From contig JAKIVR010000016.1 of NCBI GenBank assembly GCA_022750455.1, positions 1-34,634 on the forward strand: 34,634 nucleotides of DNA, in the 5' to 3' direction. Position numbers and translations under genes: made by a program. The stretch is from Thermoplasmata archaeon. Its GTDB lineage: Archaea; Thermoplasmatota; Thermoplasmata; Lutacidiplasmatales; UBA184. Within the stretch, counting starts at the first letter, position 1. Every line of letters begins with the position of its first letter. The notes under the pieces were generated by a model that was not told where the DNA came from, did no database searches, and worked only from the letters and a program-made list of their open reading frames with translations. Below, piece by piece: positions 1 through 9,800 of the stretch.

Positions 1-54
1 AAGGTGATACGAGACGCAACGCAGGGACGTGGTTACCCGGCCTTTGGGGTCCCC

Positions 55-276
55 TCAGGACCGCCACAAACGTGAATGCCTACGAAACTGCCAAGGAACT
101 TGAGCCGAACTAGGCCAGTAGAAGAGGCCATAAACCAGGGCGAAGGCGGCGACCAAAACCCCACCGATTCCTGCAGTGCCCACGAAGAATCGCATTCCTC
201 GATTCAGCCGGGCCTCACGGGTAGGGTTGACAACGCAAATCTCGGTTGAGCCGATGGAGGGTTGGAATTCCAGCAT
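55..276 (-). CDS. small single-pass membrane protein, unknown function
   Basis: I do not recognise this 73-residue protein. It has a polar, Arg-containing N-terminal third, then one clear hydrophobic helix (FFVGTAGIGGVLVAAFALVY, about residues 30-49) ending in aromatic residues, and a short basic tail. The frame also offers a TTG at 294, but an A/T-rich box (304-311) lies about 28-35 nt upstream of the ATG at 276, which fits a leaderless archaeal transcript, so I prefer the ATG. It is divergent from the secreted-protein gene at 415. The basic tail with many Arg and Trp could partly be chance coding. It could be a false ORF; the membrane segment and promoter are the only support. Confidence 0.4.
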   Translation of the reverse strand: MLEFQPSIGSTEICVVNPTREARLNRGMRFFVGTAGIGGVLVAAFALVYGLFYWPSSAQVPWQFRRHSRLWRS

Positions 277-303
277 CGGCGCCACGCCACCCAATCCGGC
301 CGG

Positions 304-311
304 AAATTAAT
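304..311 (-). promoter_or_regulatory. probable TATA box for the small membrane protein
   Basis: Read on the minus strand the box is ATTAATTT, an A/T island in otherwise GC-rich sequence. It sits roughly 28-35 nt upstream of the ATG at 276, the spacing expected for a leaderless archaeal gene. Confidence 0.35.
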
Positions 312-414
312 ACTCGTCGAGACCAACTTGAAGAATGAATAGCGTCACGATGTCGTTGCAGGAATGCACCTCCAACTCATCCGTTCCAGTGCCTCTTAGG
401 AATAACGCAAGATC

Positions 415-984
415 ATGGATGCCCAAGGAAGGCCAGGGACCACCATGCGTTACGCCGGCCTTGCCGCCTTGGGGGGTGTTGTAGCCGGGCTTGTACTTGT
501 CGCAGCGCAGAGCCAGCTCCCCCCCAACTCTCCTGGCCCAAATTGCGCCCAGATCGAGTCGAATGCGAACCTCACGCTTGGAATCGTCCATCTCTATGAT
601 GGGGATGGAAATTCGTCAGGGCCGGGATCGGGCGTAATCAACCAAACTCCTCCGGGCCCGAGCGCATACCCCGCGCAATCAAAGGCGGAAGCCAATGTGA
701 TCGATGGCTGGAATACTATCTGTTCCAGCGAGGCATTCTACTCACTTGTCCAGCAACATGGCACCCAGAACGCCTCCTGGAGCGGCTTGGACCAAAACAC
801 GACCGGGATCTACGAGTACGTTTTCACAGTTCAGTGGGCCGCCTCCGGTCCGTCATGCCCATCAATGACGGCTGATGAGGCGGGCCCGTGCATGGGAACC
901 GCCGAGTGGCTAGTCAATGTGGCTTCTGGGGCCGTTTCTGGGCCGACCACTTCGTATTGGTACGTCCGTATTCCGGGGATGTGA
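415..984 (+). CDS. secreted cysteine-containing protein, unknown function
   Basis: A 189-residue protein with a Sec-type signal: Met-Arg (residues 11-12) followed by a hydrophobic core (AGLAALGGVVAGLVLVAA) and then a polar, Pro-rich mature start. The mature part has four Cys spread along its length (in PNCAQ, NTICSS, PSCPS and GPCMG), which could form two disulfides, and several N-glycosylation sequons (NLT, NSS, NQT, NAS, NTT). No known domain is recognised. The start may be the ATG at 415 or the in-frame ATG at 445, which directly precedes the signal peptide. The coding style resembles the exported proteins further right. Extracytoplasmic location is well supported; function is unknown. Confidence 0.65.
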   Translation: MDAQGRPGTTMRYAGLAALGGVVAGLVLVAAQSQLPPNSPGPNCAQIESNANLTLGIVHLYDGDGNSSGPGSGVINQTPPGPSAYPAQSKAEANVIDGWNTICSSEAFYSLVQQHGTQNASWSGLDQNTTGIYEYVFTVQWAASGPSCPSMTADEAGPCMGTAEWLVNVASGAVSGPTTSYWYVRIPGM

Positions 985-1084
985 GGGTCAAGGGTCCTGT
1001 TTCGTCTGAAAGGGTCCCCCTTGTCAAGGCGAGGCGATCTTGGGGGCGCATCAGCTGCCAAAGCCCGGAGCTTCGATGCGCAGA

Positions 1085-1417
1085 TCAAGGAGAGCGCTTC
1101 TCCAGGGTTCCACGAAGTCTGTCGAGCTTGTTGTAGAACTCGGGAATGCGATATCCGAACCCAAGAAAGGCCAGGGAGTCGCCGTCTCTCACAAATGCCC
1201 CGCGCCACATCTCTCCCACATGTAAGGAAAACAACCCATCCCGAGCGATTCGTTGGTTCTGTCTCAACTCCTCCACAAACCAACCTGGGCCACGGATTGT
1301 GGGTGTTCGGGCTATGGCCAACTCGCGAAAGGCAGTGATGAAGACTTCTCGGATCGCTGGAGGAATGCTGAGGAACTCGGCGTCCGCTTCCTCGATACTC
1401 TCGAGGCGGAATGGCAA
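1085..1417 (-). CDS. RelE/ParE-like toxin of a type II toxin-antitoxin module
   Basis: A 110-residue protein with the size and layout of the RelE/ParE superfamily: an N-terminal strand, two helices including a segment ending in 'FRELA', then strands with basic residues ('GLFSLHVGEMWRGAFVRDGD') and a C-terminal segment 'FLGFGYRIPEFYNKL'. RelE-type toxins are ribosome-dependent mRNA interferases and ParE toxins target gyrase; which applies here cannot be told from the sequence. It starts with TTG (complement of 1415-1417), seven bases after the stop of the upstream antitoxin gene, so the two should be co-transcribed and translationally coupled. A weak TTG start fits the need for antitoxin excess. 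The family call is by fold pattern and context rather than a diagnostic motif. Confidence 0.6.
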   Translation of the reverse strand: MPFRLESIEEADAEFLSIPPAIREVFITAFRELAIARTPTIRGPGWFVEELRQNQRIARDGLFSLHVGEMWRGAFVRDGDSLAFLGFGYRIPEFYNKLDRLRGTLEKRSP

Positions 1418-1424
1418 GGCTTCC

Positions 1425-1637
1425 TCAGAACGCCTGCTGCCGACTCTTCGTAATCAGTTCTTCGATCGGGTGCCTCTTCCCCTCTCGAACCCGCCGGCCA
1501 AGCTCAGCAATGGTGAGTCGGTTGGGGTGGGAGATGATGAGCCCGCGAATTACATCGTCGTACGTCTCACCACCTGTCTTGAGGTGCTCCAACAGCTTCC
1601 GGGTCTCCTGTGAGACGGAGATTGTCGTAGCGCCCAT
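1425..1637 (-). CDS. VapB-like/ribbon-helix antitoxin
   Basis: A 70-residue protein with the archaeal VapB-type antitoxin pattern: a short N-terminal strand (TTISVSQETRKLLEHLK), then 'GETYDDVIRGLI', the usual 'xESYxDVIxxLI' DNA-binding helix, then a charged C-terminal helix likely to wrap the toxin. It is the first gene of a two-gene operon with the RelE-like toxin, in the usual antitoxin-first order. It has a Shine-Dalgarno-like GGAG about ten bases before the ATG and a good TATA box upstream. By analogy to the family it should repress its own promoter and neutralise the toxin. VapB antitoxins usually pair with PIN-domain toxins, so the pairing with a RelE-like partner is slightly unusual but known for this antitoxin type. 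Confidence 0.7.
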   Translation of the reverse strand: MGATTISVSQETRKLLEHLKTGGETYDDVIRGLIISHPNRLTIAELGRRVREGKRHPIEELITKSRQQAF

Positions 1638-1668
1638 GGTAGGTCTCCATAATTCCTATGGAAGGACG

Positions 1669-1678
1669 GGTTTTAAGG
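1669..1678 (-). promoter_or_regulatory. TATA box of the toxin-antitoxin operon
   Basis: Minus-strand reading CCTTAAAACC, centred about 37 nt upstream of the antitoxin ATG. Transcription would start about 12 nt before the ATG, leaving room for the GGAG ribosome-binding site. Confidence 0.6.
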
Positions 1679-1875
1679 ATTTGCCGCATCGTGAATGCAG
1701 GTGAAGGGCCAAACTAGTCCGAGTACGGATGAGATCACACTGGAATCAGGGGGATGGGCCCACGTACCAAGGCCCGTCCTAAGCATTAGGCCCAAGACAA
1801 GGATTCTGCGGCTCAATTACGAGCAGGACGCGCACCCAATAGCTTCCATCTCGCCACCCAAATCGTCCGAAATTG

Positions 1876-1935
1876 GCGGGACTTGAACCCACTAGCTATT
1901 GGACTCCGACCAGTCCATGACAATCGCTACCCACT
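1876..1935 (-). other. decayed tRNA-like remnant (T-arm plus partial D-arm)
   Basis: The minus strand at 1892-1876 reads GTGGG-TTCAAGT-CCCGC, a complete five-pair T-arm with one G-U pair and a canonical TTC loop. About 43 nt upstream, near 1935, is a D-arm-like AGTGGGTAG. The segment between forms a six-pair hairpin (1900-1917) but lacks a proper anticodon loop (no U33), and no 5' partner is seen for the CAATTTC acceptor strand. It is not a functional tRNA as read; it could be a pseudogene, a tRNA-fragment attachment site, or coincidence. The rest of the 381-base gap 1638-2018 holds only the toxin-antitoxin promoter, and I see no gene in it. Confidence 0.3.
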
Positions 1936-2018
1936 GGTCGGAGGAGCCCCCGACACGTCCGCTTCCCGACCGATCGGGGGGAACGCGCTCGATCGGGTGC
2001 GGGCCGGAAGCTCCCCGC

Positions 2019-2597
2019 CTACCGGATCATCTCGTAGTGCAAGAGGAGCTCGCCGCCCTTGAGGCCCTTGGCGGACCGGAGCTTCAGGGTCTGTTGGTTC
2101 AGCATCGCGCCGAACCAGTTCTTCCCGCTTCCCAAGATCACCGGGAACATCAGAATCCGTAGATCGTCGATGAGCCCCCGCTGCAGGAACTGCTGGGTGA
2201 GCAACGGTCCGCCCTCCAGGATCATGTCCTTGCCCCGCTCTCGCCGGAGACGGGCGACGATCTGCGTGAGATCTCCCTTCACGATCCTCGAATTCTGCCA
2301 CGCGGTCTTTGTGAGGTAGTGCGAGAAGACGATCTTCTGGACCCCGTCCTTCCATTGGGAAAAGTCGCGAACGAACTTCGGGTCCGACGGCTTTCTCGCG
2401 GAGCTCGGCCAGTAGACCGCCTGATCATCGTACGCTCGGCGACCGAACAGCAGCGTGTCGACTGCGTCGTACCGGTCGATCCACATCTCGATGAACGCCG
2501 GATCGGGCTTGTTCGACGGTGTGGAGGAACCGGGGTACTTCGGGAACTCCGCGCGGCCGTCGAGGGTCGTATACATGTGCGCCGTCAACTTCCTCAT
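2019..2597 (-). CDS. RibD C-terminal/dihydrofolate-reductase-family protein
   Basis: A 192-residue cytoplasmic reductase-like protein of the RibD_C/DHFR-like family (YyaP/YwjB type). Visible family marks are the N-terminal 'MYTTLDGR' strand and loop, 'DTLLFGRRAYDD' (the family's 'xLLxGRxTYE' motif), 'KIVFSHYL' (usual 'KxVxSxTL'), and 'DMILEGGPLLTQQFLQRGLIDDL' region with the nucleotide-binding Gly-Gly, followed by 'PVILGSGK'. Full length for the family. The ATG at 2597 is preceded by GAGGT with six bases spacing, a good ribosome-binding site. The family binds NADPH; the substrate of these stand-alone members is mostly unknown, so I do not assign folate or riboflavin synthesis. It is divergent from the large propeller gene. 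Confidence 0.85.
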   Translation of the reverse strand: MRKLTAHMYTTLDGRAEFPKYPGSSTPSNKPDPAFIEMWIDRYDAVDTLLFGRRAYDDQAVYWPSSARKPSDPKFVRDFSQWKDGVQKIVFSHYLTKTAWQNSRIVKGDLTQIVARLRRERGKDMILEGGPLLTQQFLQRGLIDDLRILMFPVILGSGKNWFGAMLNQQTLKLRSAKGLKGGELLLHYEMIR

Positions 2598-2770
2598 CTT
2601 CGTACCTCGGACCGGTCGGCCGCTACCTGTTTGCCATGAGAGTTGAAAGCCGTGTCGCCGGACTCACCGAGTGGGAACTCCCGTCGGCACGACCTGCGAG
2701 CATCATTGGACTCCTTCCTCGTCCGACCGTTGCCCACGGGCAAGAATCATTGAGCTGTCTTGCGCGCCGC

Positions 2771-2778
2771 CTTATCTA
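2771..2778 (+). promoter_or_regulatory. TATA-like element upstream of the first propeller gene
   Basis: CTTATCTA, about 31-38 nt before the ATG at 2809. A similar CTTATC element occurs upstream of the genes at 12264 and 24880. Confidence 0.4.
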
Positions 2779-2808
2779 GGTCACGTCGGGTCTTGGTCCG
2801 AGAAGTCA

Positions 2809-5800
2809 ATGGCGACCCGCGATTCCTCCCGGCCCACCCCGCACCGGAGCTTGAAGCGTGGCTATCGGTGGACCTGGCCGAGGTCCCTCCTCGTTGCGTA
2901 CGTGGTCGGTCTGCTGGTATTTACGGAACTGGCAACCGGGTCAGCCGTCCGCGACCACTCCAGCGGTGGCCCCCCTGTCCCGGTGGACTCCCGGAGCCCG
3001 GCGGAAGCGAGCGTCGGCCTCGCTCCTGCCACCGTCGCGACGCTGCTCCCGTACGTCTCGGCCACCCTGGATCTGACCAACCAGACTCTGATTTCGGGGA
3101 ATTTTCTGGCAGCCAACGGATTGGGGCCGGTGTCGGAGGCGTACGACTCAGGCACCGGGGAGATATTCGTAGCGGACGAGGATTCGAATGCGGTGAGCGT
3201 GATCTGGAGTTCTTCCGATCGCGTAGTCGCAACGGTGCCGGTGGGAATCCAACCGGAGGCGGTAGCGTACGACTCAGGACTGGGGGAGGTGTTCGTCGCC
3301 AACTTTGGCTCACGCAATGTGACTGTGGTGGACGACTCGACGGATGCCGTGTTGGCCAATATTCCCGTGGCGACCGGCGCGTACGGCGTCGCGTACGATG
3401 GCGCGAGAGGCGAGATCTTCGTCACGGGCATCGGAGCCGACAATTTGGCGGGAGGGTCCAACGTGAGCGTCATTCGCGACACGACGAACCAGGTGGTGGC
3501 GACCATTCCGGTCGAAGTTGCGGGTTATGATGTTGCCTATGACAGCGGGAAGGCGGAAATGCTCGTCACCCTTGGGGATGGGAATGTGAGCATCATCAAC
3601 GACACGACGAACTCCGTGGTTCGAACGGTAAGAGTCGGCGGCAATGGCAACACTCAGGGCATGGCTTACGACCCCGCGGGGGGCGAGATCTTCGTCTCGT
3701 TGTATTCGAGCCGAGCGGTGAGCATCATCAACGACACCAATGATTCGGTGGTGGCGACAATCCCCCTCACGGGCTCCCCAGGGAACATCGCCTACGACCC
3801 CGGAAAGGCGGAGGTCTTCATCGTGGACGGAAGCAGCGTGATGGTCGTGAACGACACCGACAATTCCCTCGTGGCGACAATTGGGATGGGGACCGGAGCC
3901 TACGGGGCGGCGTACGATGGGATGGGGAAAGTGTTCGTCAGTAGCTGGAGCTCGGGGAATGTCAGCGTGATTTCAGACGACTCCAACACCGTCGTAGGGT
4001 CGGTCGACTTGGATGTGCCGCCTGGCGAAGTCGCGTATGACAATCAATTGGGAGAACTTTTCGTGGTGTACCCTGCCGAATCGGGTCCGCCGTGGAACTC
4101 CGTCACCGTGCTCAACGACACGACGAATCAAGTGACAGGTGTGATCGCGGCGGGAATCGATCCGGACGCCATCGTCTATGCCAGTGGAACCGGTGAGATG
4201 TTCGTCTCCGACTCCCTCTCCAGCAAGGTGACGGTGATTGACGATGCTACCCTGGCGGTGGTCGCCACCGTTCCGGTGGGCGAATACCCGGCTCACCCGC
4301 GTATGACAGCGGAATGGGCGAGGTCTTCGTCCCCAGTTGGGGCTCACCGGATTTGACGGTGATCAACACCACCACGAACACGGTGGTGTGGACCCTCGAT
4401 ACGGGGCTCGGCGCGCTCGCGCACGACCACATGACGGGGGAGATCTTCGACGCGGTCGCGGGTGGCTATGGCCCCACCCCCGGTAGGGTGGTAGTCATCA
4501 GTGACACCACAGATTCGATCGTGACCACCCTCGCGGTGCAGTATGTGACCGGGGAGATCGTCTACGACAGCGGCACGGACGAAATCTTCCTTTCTGGCTG
4601 GAACAATTCGAGTGGTCCCGCGAGGTACTACCTCACGTCGATCAGCGGTTCGACGAACTCGATTGTTGCGAGCATTTCCCTCCCTGGCCCGCCGGGCAGC
4701 CTCGTCTATGACAGCCGGAAGGGGGAGGTCTTCGTGGCGGACGGCGTCTCCGGTCTCGGTGTAGTCAACGACACGACGAACACGCTGGTGGCTCAAGTGA
4801 CGGGGGGAACCACCGGTTCGCCGATGGCCTACAACTTCGAGAACGGCGAGATCCTGAATGCGAACTACGGATCAAATACGGTGACGGTGATCAATGATTC
4901 CACCAACCGAGTGATGGCGAACCTCTCCGTCGGAGCCAATCCGAGCGCGATCACCTATGACTCTGGCCGAAACTTGGCCTACGTGAGCAACCCCGGCCAA
5001 GGGACCCTGTCGATTCTGTCGGTGGCTCCCGCACCACACGAGTACGAGGTGACGTTCGCGGAGACGGGTCTGCCTCCGACCGAACTGGCGCACACTTGGA
5101 GTGTGGGACTGGCGAATATCCCTCGCGGTTCCACCAGCTCGACAATTTCCTTCTATGAACCGAACGGGACGTTCGGGTTCGGTGTGGGGGCAGAGGACGG
5201 TTACTCCATCACCCCCTCCAACGGCACTATCCGAGTGGATGGAGCGCGTGTCACGATCTGGATCAACTTCGCCTCCAAGTCGACGTTCTTTCTAAACTTC
5301 ACAGAGTTCGGATTGCCTTCGGGAACTCCGTGGACCGTCACGTTGGCCGGAACGCCTCAAAGTTTGGAGACTAGCACCATCTCATCCAACGAGCCGAATG
5401 GGACCCTTTCGTTTTCGGTTGGACTCGTCGGCGGCTACTCCGCGAGCCCCCAGTCCGGAGCTGCGGTGGTAATTGGAGAGCCGCTCCAGATTCTGGTCGA
5501 CTTTACGGTCGTCCCCGGGGCGGCGTACTCTGTGAACTTTACGGAGATTGGGTTACCCCTCGGAACGACCTGGTCGGTCTCAGTGGGCGGGACCATACAT
5601 ACCGCCTCTACCGATCTGGTGACCTTCATCGAGCAAAATGGGAGCTTTGCCTACGCGATCGAGCCCATCGTCGGGCAACTGATCCCCTCTCCTGGCGACG
5701 TGGTTGTGAACGGGAGGGATGCGAACGTCGCCGTATGGTTTGCAGCCGGATTGTATCTTGTCCTCTTCATCGAACTTGGACTTCCTCTGGGGACGAATTG

Positions 5801-6299
5801 GAGCCTCGCCGTTTGGGACGCCACCACGGGCCTCAACGAGATCCATAGCTCGACGACGGACTCAATCACATTATACCTCCCAAATGGGACGTATGAAATT
5901 TCCGCGATGGTGCCGCCGGGGTACGTGGGAACTCTCGCATCGAGCACCCTAGTCGTGGCCGGCCGGGCCAGCTCGGGTCCGACCGTAATCACCGTCTCAA
6001 GGGGTTCCACCGTAGCAACTCCCACGGGAACTCGTGCGCTCTCACTTCTCGACTCCCTGGTGGTCGGAGGTGGCGTCGCCATTGCTGTCGTCGCGATAGG
6101 ACTGTTGGCGGGCTACTGCATGCGCCGGAGTAGGCAACGGCCCCACGATTCCGATCCACAACCCTCGTATCGAATCACGCCCGAGACCGAGCCGGTCGTC
6201 CTGGGAGGCAAGCGTAAGTTCGACTCCGAGCCCAGACCCACTCCGGGGGGAACGAGACCGGACGGTGACGAACCCGACACCTTCTCGGACTTGGAATGA
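2809..6299 (+). CDS. giant YVTN beta-propeller surface protein (single-base frameshift near 4297)
   Basis: An exported, C-terminally anchored surface protein. I start it at ATG 2809, which gives a basic N-region (RPTPHRSLKRGYRW) and a hydrophobic signal core (SLLVAYVVGLLVF); the earlier ATG at 2671 only adds an unlikely leader. About 15 propeller blades follow the pattern 'AYDSGxGEVFV...NVSVINDTTNxVVATIPVG', enough for two seven-bladed propellers. Four repeats of a beta-sandwich then begin 'FTExGLPxGTxWSV' and carry an 'EPNGT' turn. The end is a transmembrane helix (VVGGGVAIAVVAIGLLAGY) and a basic/acidic cytoplasmic tail. In blade 10 the reading frame changes between CAC (4294-4296) and GCG (4299): restoring one base rejoins '...VGEYPAH' with 'AYDSGMGEVFV'. 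The total would be about 1163 residues. Sequons (NVT, NVS, NDT) recur in most blades. Likely role is adhesion or surface layer; no ligand can be named. Confidence 0.85.
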
Positions 6300-6846
6300 T
6301 CCCGTAGCGAAGGACCTCGGGAGAGGCATCCCGCCGCTCTCGGTCCCCAAGGGGAACGGTCGAATCCCAGCGATCGTTGCCGTCTCCTTCTCACCCTTGT
6401 CATCGCCCACCCGGGACCCGAATCGCACACGTAGGCCCGGAATATGGTGATAACCGCACTGGAAACCGCTGTACAAGAGCTCCAAACCACGGAATACCTC
6501 GTCGCGCCCAGCACGCACCTAAAGCCAGCGGGGGTCGGGACGTTAGCGCCGCGTTGCCGCCCTTACCATGCCGCTCGACCCCACCTTCCAAGTCTAGCCA
6601 TCCGAATGGAACTCTCCTTTCGGATTTTCGGTACGGGATGCCGCTGGCACCACTGAGCTAGAATTGAAGGCGCAGAATCCGGCCGAACGCGAAGACTCAA
6701 GAACCACAGCCCTGTAGGATTCCCGACGAAGGGTAGCCCCTTCTGGGGGAGCGGGAGCCGTGGAGACCACAGCTGCGGGGAGCGAGGTCCGAACGACCCG
6801 TCCAGTCCCGACGGAAACTTTTCGGGGGGAGCCCCCGATCCACTCC
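6300..6846. other. 547-base intergenic region with no recognisable gene
   Basis: No ORF here has convincing protein character; the short ones are low-complexity and lack promoter or ribosome-binding support. Just after the upstream stop is a weak GC-rich hairpin-like stretch (about 6313-6340), which could terminate the propeller gene. The right end carries the probable promoter of the glycosidase gene (about 6811-6825). No tRNA is recognised. Confidence 0.5.
6815..6822 (+). promoter_or_regulatory. TATA-like box for the glycoside hydrolase gene
   Basis: AAACTTTT, within the larger CGGAAACTTTTCGG. It lies about 25-32 nt before the ATG at 6847, the spacing of a leaderless archaeal start. A related sequence (GGAAATTTTCC) precedes the poly-glycine protein gene. 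Confidence 0.4.
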
Positions 6847-9800
6847 ATGGAGGCGAGACGCCCACGATAGGCCGACGGATCCCGCGGCTCCGATTCGTCC
6901 CGCTCCTCGCCGTCGCCGTAGCTCTCCTGATGATCCTCCCGCCCAACCTTACTTCGAACATCGGATCCGCAGGGGCCCGGGTCGGGAGCAGCGTAGCGGG
7001 TTTCGGGGGGTTCGACCTCGATACGGCCGGTGAGACGGGCCTTGCCCCGGTGGCGACCACCAACGTGAACCTTACCGTGAATGGGACGGCGGTCAATCTC
7101 TCGAGCCAATTCTGGGGAGCCACCGTGACGAACGAGGTCCACGTGCTCCGGGGCGAGACCGACATGGTGAACGCCACGCCGGCTCGCACGCTCGTCTGGC
7201 CGGGGGCGATGGCGGGAGAGGATTACGATCCGTTCACCAACACCCACTACGACACGTATACCGGAGTGGCGACGCCGGCGCTCACCAACGAGAGCCAGTT
7301 CGTGGAGATGTGTCGCGCCATCCACTGCCAAGCGATCATGCAGGTACCGGCGGAGATCGATGATCCGGCGTTCGCTGCCAAGATCGTCGAGTACACCGAG
7401 AAGAACCTGAGCTTCACCCCCGCGTATTGGATGATCGGCAATGAACCGGAGCTCTGGGAGCATTGGGACATCCCGTGGGTGGACTGGCCGTACGAATACG
7501 GGAACACGATCACCCCGACCGAGTTCGGATATCTGGTCCAGAACTACACCAAGGCGATCCGGGCCGTCGACGCGACGACCCCGATCCTCGGATTGCCCGC
7601 GTCGGGGTGCACCTGCGGGTACTGGACGTTCTCGCAGTGGATCTCCGGCGTCTTGAGCGTCGTTGGGTCGTCGATCCAGGCGGTGGCGTTCCACGAGTAC
7701 CCGGCCGGATGGTTGGGCACCGGCGATGGGAGCCTCAAGGATTTCTACGGCACGATCCAAGGCGCCGCCAGCATCCCGACCCGAGTCCAGGCGGCGAGGC
7801 AAGCGGTCGATCAGTCGTGCCCCAAGTGCAACGTCACCGTCTTCATCAGCGAGCTCGGCTCGGCCTTGTCGCATAGCGACTACGGGCAGTACAGCTACGC
7901 GTTTTCCGGCGCGTTAAGCATCGCCTCCCAGATCACCCAGGCGATGGACGAGAACCTGACCAACATCGACCTGTTCTGCGTGGAGCTGAACACGTCGAAC
8001 TCGTGGTTCAGTCCCTCTGGGGAGGAACGTCCGGATTACGAGGCATACACCGATCTGTTCAGCCATCTCGGCACCGAGGCGTTCCCCGTCGATCTCCCCG
8101 GATATGGGCAGACCCTGTACGCGATCGACACGATCGATCCGAGCGACCACGGCCGTCGGGACCTGTTGGTCGTCAACGACAACATCACGAACTCCGTCAC
8201 GTTCGCTCCGCAGTTCGCCGAGTCGAACGGAAGTTCCACCGTCGAGTCGTGGCAGTGGGCCGGGAAGGTCCACTCGACCGCCGCGAACGACACCGACTGG
8301 GTCGAGCCGTTGACGCCGTACCCCGTGCGTCAGGAGTTCTCCGGGGGACTGCCGGCGAACTACACCCTCCCGCGGCAGAGCATGGTCCTGTTCGAGATGT
8401 ATCCGGCCGGGGCCTCCGTGGTCCGAGTCGTCGAGAACGGGGCGCCCGCCTCGACTCGCTGGTTCACCGGGGTCGGCAGCCAGTTCTACACCACGACGGC
8501 GACCAACTTCTCCCTCCTGCTGCCGCCCGGGTCGTATCCGGTCCAACCGGTCGGGATCCCGTTGCCGATCGGCGGAAGGGAGTTCACGCCAAGGGAGCAG
8601 TTGGGCGGCTTCGTCAGCTCCCCCGTCACGGTCTCCGGGGACGACGAGAACGTCTCCATCAGTTTCGTACCTCAGTGGAATGTGACGGTGACGCCGTCCC
8701 CGAGCGATGGGGGAGTGGTCGAACCGGCTGTGTCGTTCGCCAACGTGAGCGAGCCGCTGAACTTGACGGCGGTCCCGACGTTGGGGTATGCGTTCGACCG
8801 ATGGGCGGGCTGGGGGCCGGGGAGCTACAACGGGACCGGCCGGATCGCGACCTTGGTCCCGACCGGACCGATCTCAGAGAAGGCGTTGTTCGTCCCCGGC
8901 CTGCCGGTCTACGTCGAGGAGTCAGGCCTCCCGGCCGGGACCCCGTGGTCTGTCGTGGTCCGGGGATTTGAGAGCCAGAGCAACGCGTCGACGCTGACGC
9001 TGTACGAGCCCGTCGGGTCGTACGGACTGTCGATCGACCCGGTGCCCGGCTTCCATTCGGCGCCGACGAACACAGGATTCACGGTCGTCGGCTACGGTCT
9101 CATCGTCATCGTCCAGTTCACCCCGTTGCGACCTCCCCTGCCCCTCTTCCTTGAGACGTTCGTCGCCTCGGGACTCCCGGAGGGAACCGTCTGGGCGATC
9201 ACCATCCGAAACAGCACCGTGTCGACGCCGGCCACGGTCGCGACGTTCCCCCTCACCAACGGAAGCTATGCGTACCGACTCGGGGATGTTCCGGGCTTCC
9301 ACCCGGAGATTCCCAACAAGACGTTTGAGGTCCTCGGCGAATCGTTCACCCTCTCGATCCCGTTCGTCCCGACCGTCTACCATACGATCTGGGAGGCGAG
9401 CGGGACGCGGATCGGGTTGAACTGGAGCGTCGAGTTGGACGGCGTCCCGATCAATGCGACCTCGGCGTGGGTCTCGACCACGATGCCGAACGGGTCGTAC
9501 TCGTACACGATCGCCGCGTCCGCGGGATACTGGGTCGTTCCCCGCGCAGGGAACTTCCAGGTCCAAGGATCGTTGATCACCGTCCCGATCCAGTTCGGGA
9601 TCGTCGAGTTCCCCGTCACATTCGAGGCGAACGGCCTCGCGCCCACGACGCTCTGGTCCGTACGGTTCGGGAATCGGACGAGCGGGTCGACCGGAGGGGC
9701 GGCCGGCTTCTACTCGCCGAACGGGACGTACACCTTCGACATCGGGGCCCCGACCGGCTACTACTCGGTGCCGTCCCACGGGAATGTCACGATCGCCGGA

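Noticed and set aside
307-591. 94-residue minus-strand ORF overlapping the secreted protein gene
   Set aside because: It overlaps the signal-peptide coding region of the plus-strand gene and lacks recognisable protein features.
1870-1940. Functional tRNA gene on the minus strand
   Set aside because: The T-arm is good, but U33, a paired anticodon stem, D-stem pairing and the 5' acceptor strand are missing.
4290-4300. Programmed ribosomal frameshift in the propeller gene
   Set aside because: No slippery heptamer or obvious downstream pseudoknot is visible; a simple one-base loss at a C run explains it better.
6300-6846. Short ORFs in the intergenic region (for example 6444-6656 plus, 6400-6591 minus)
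   Set aside because: No promoter, ribosome-binding site or protein-like composition, and overlapping alternatives on both strands.
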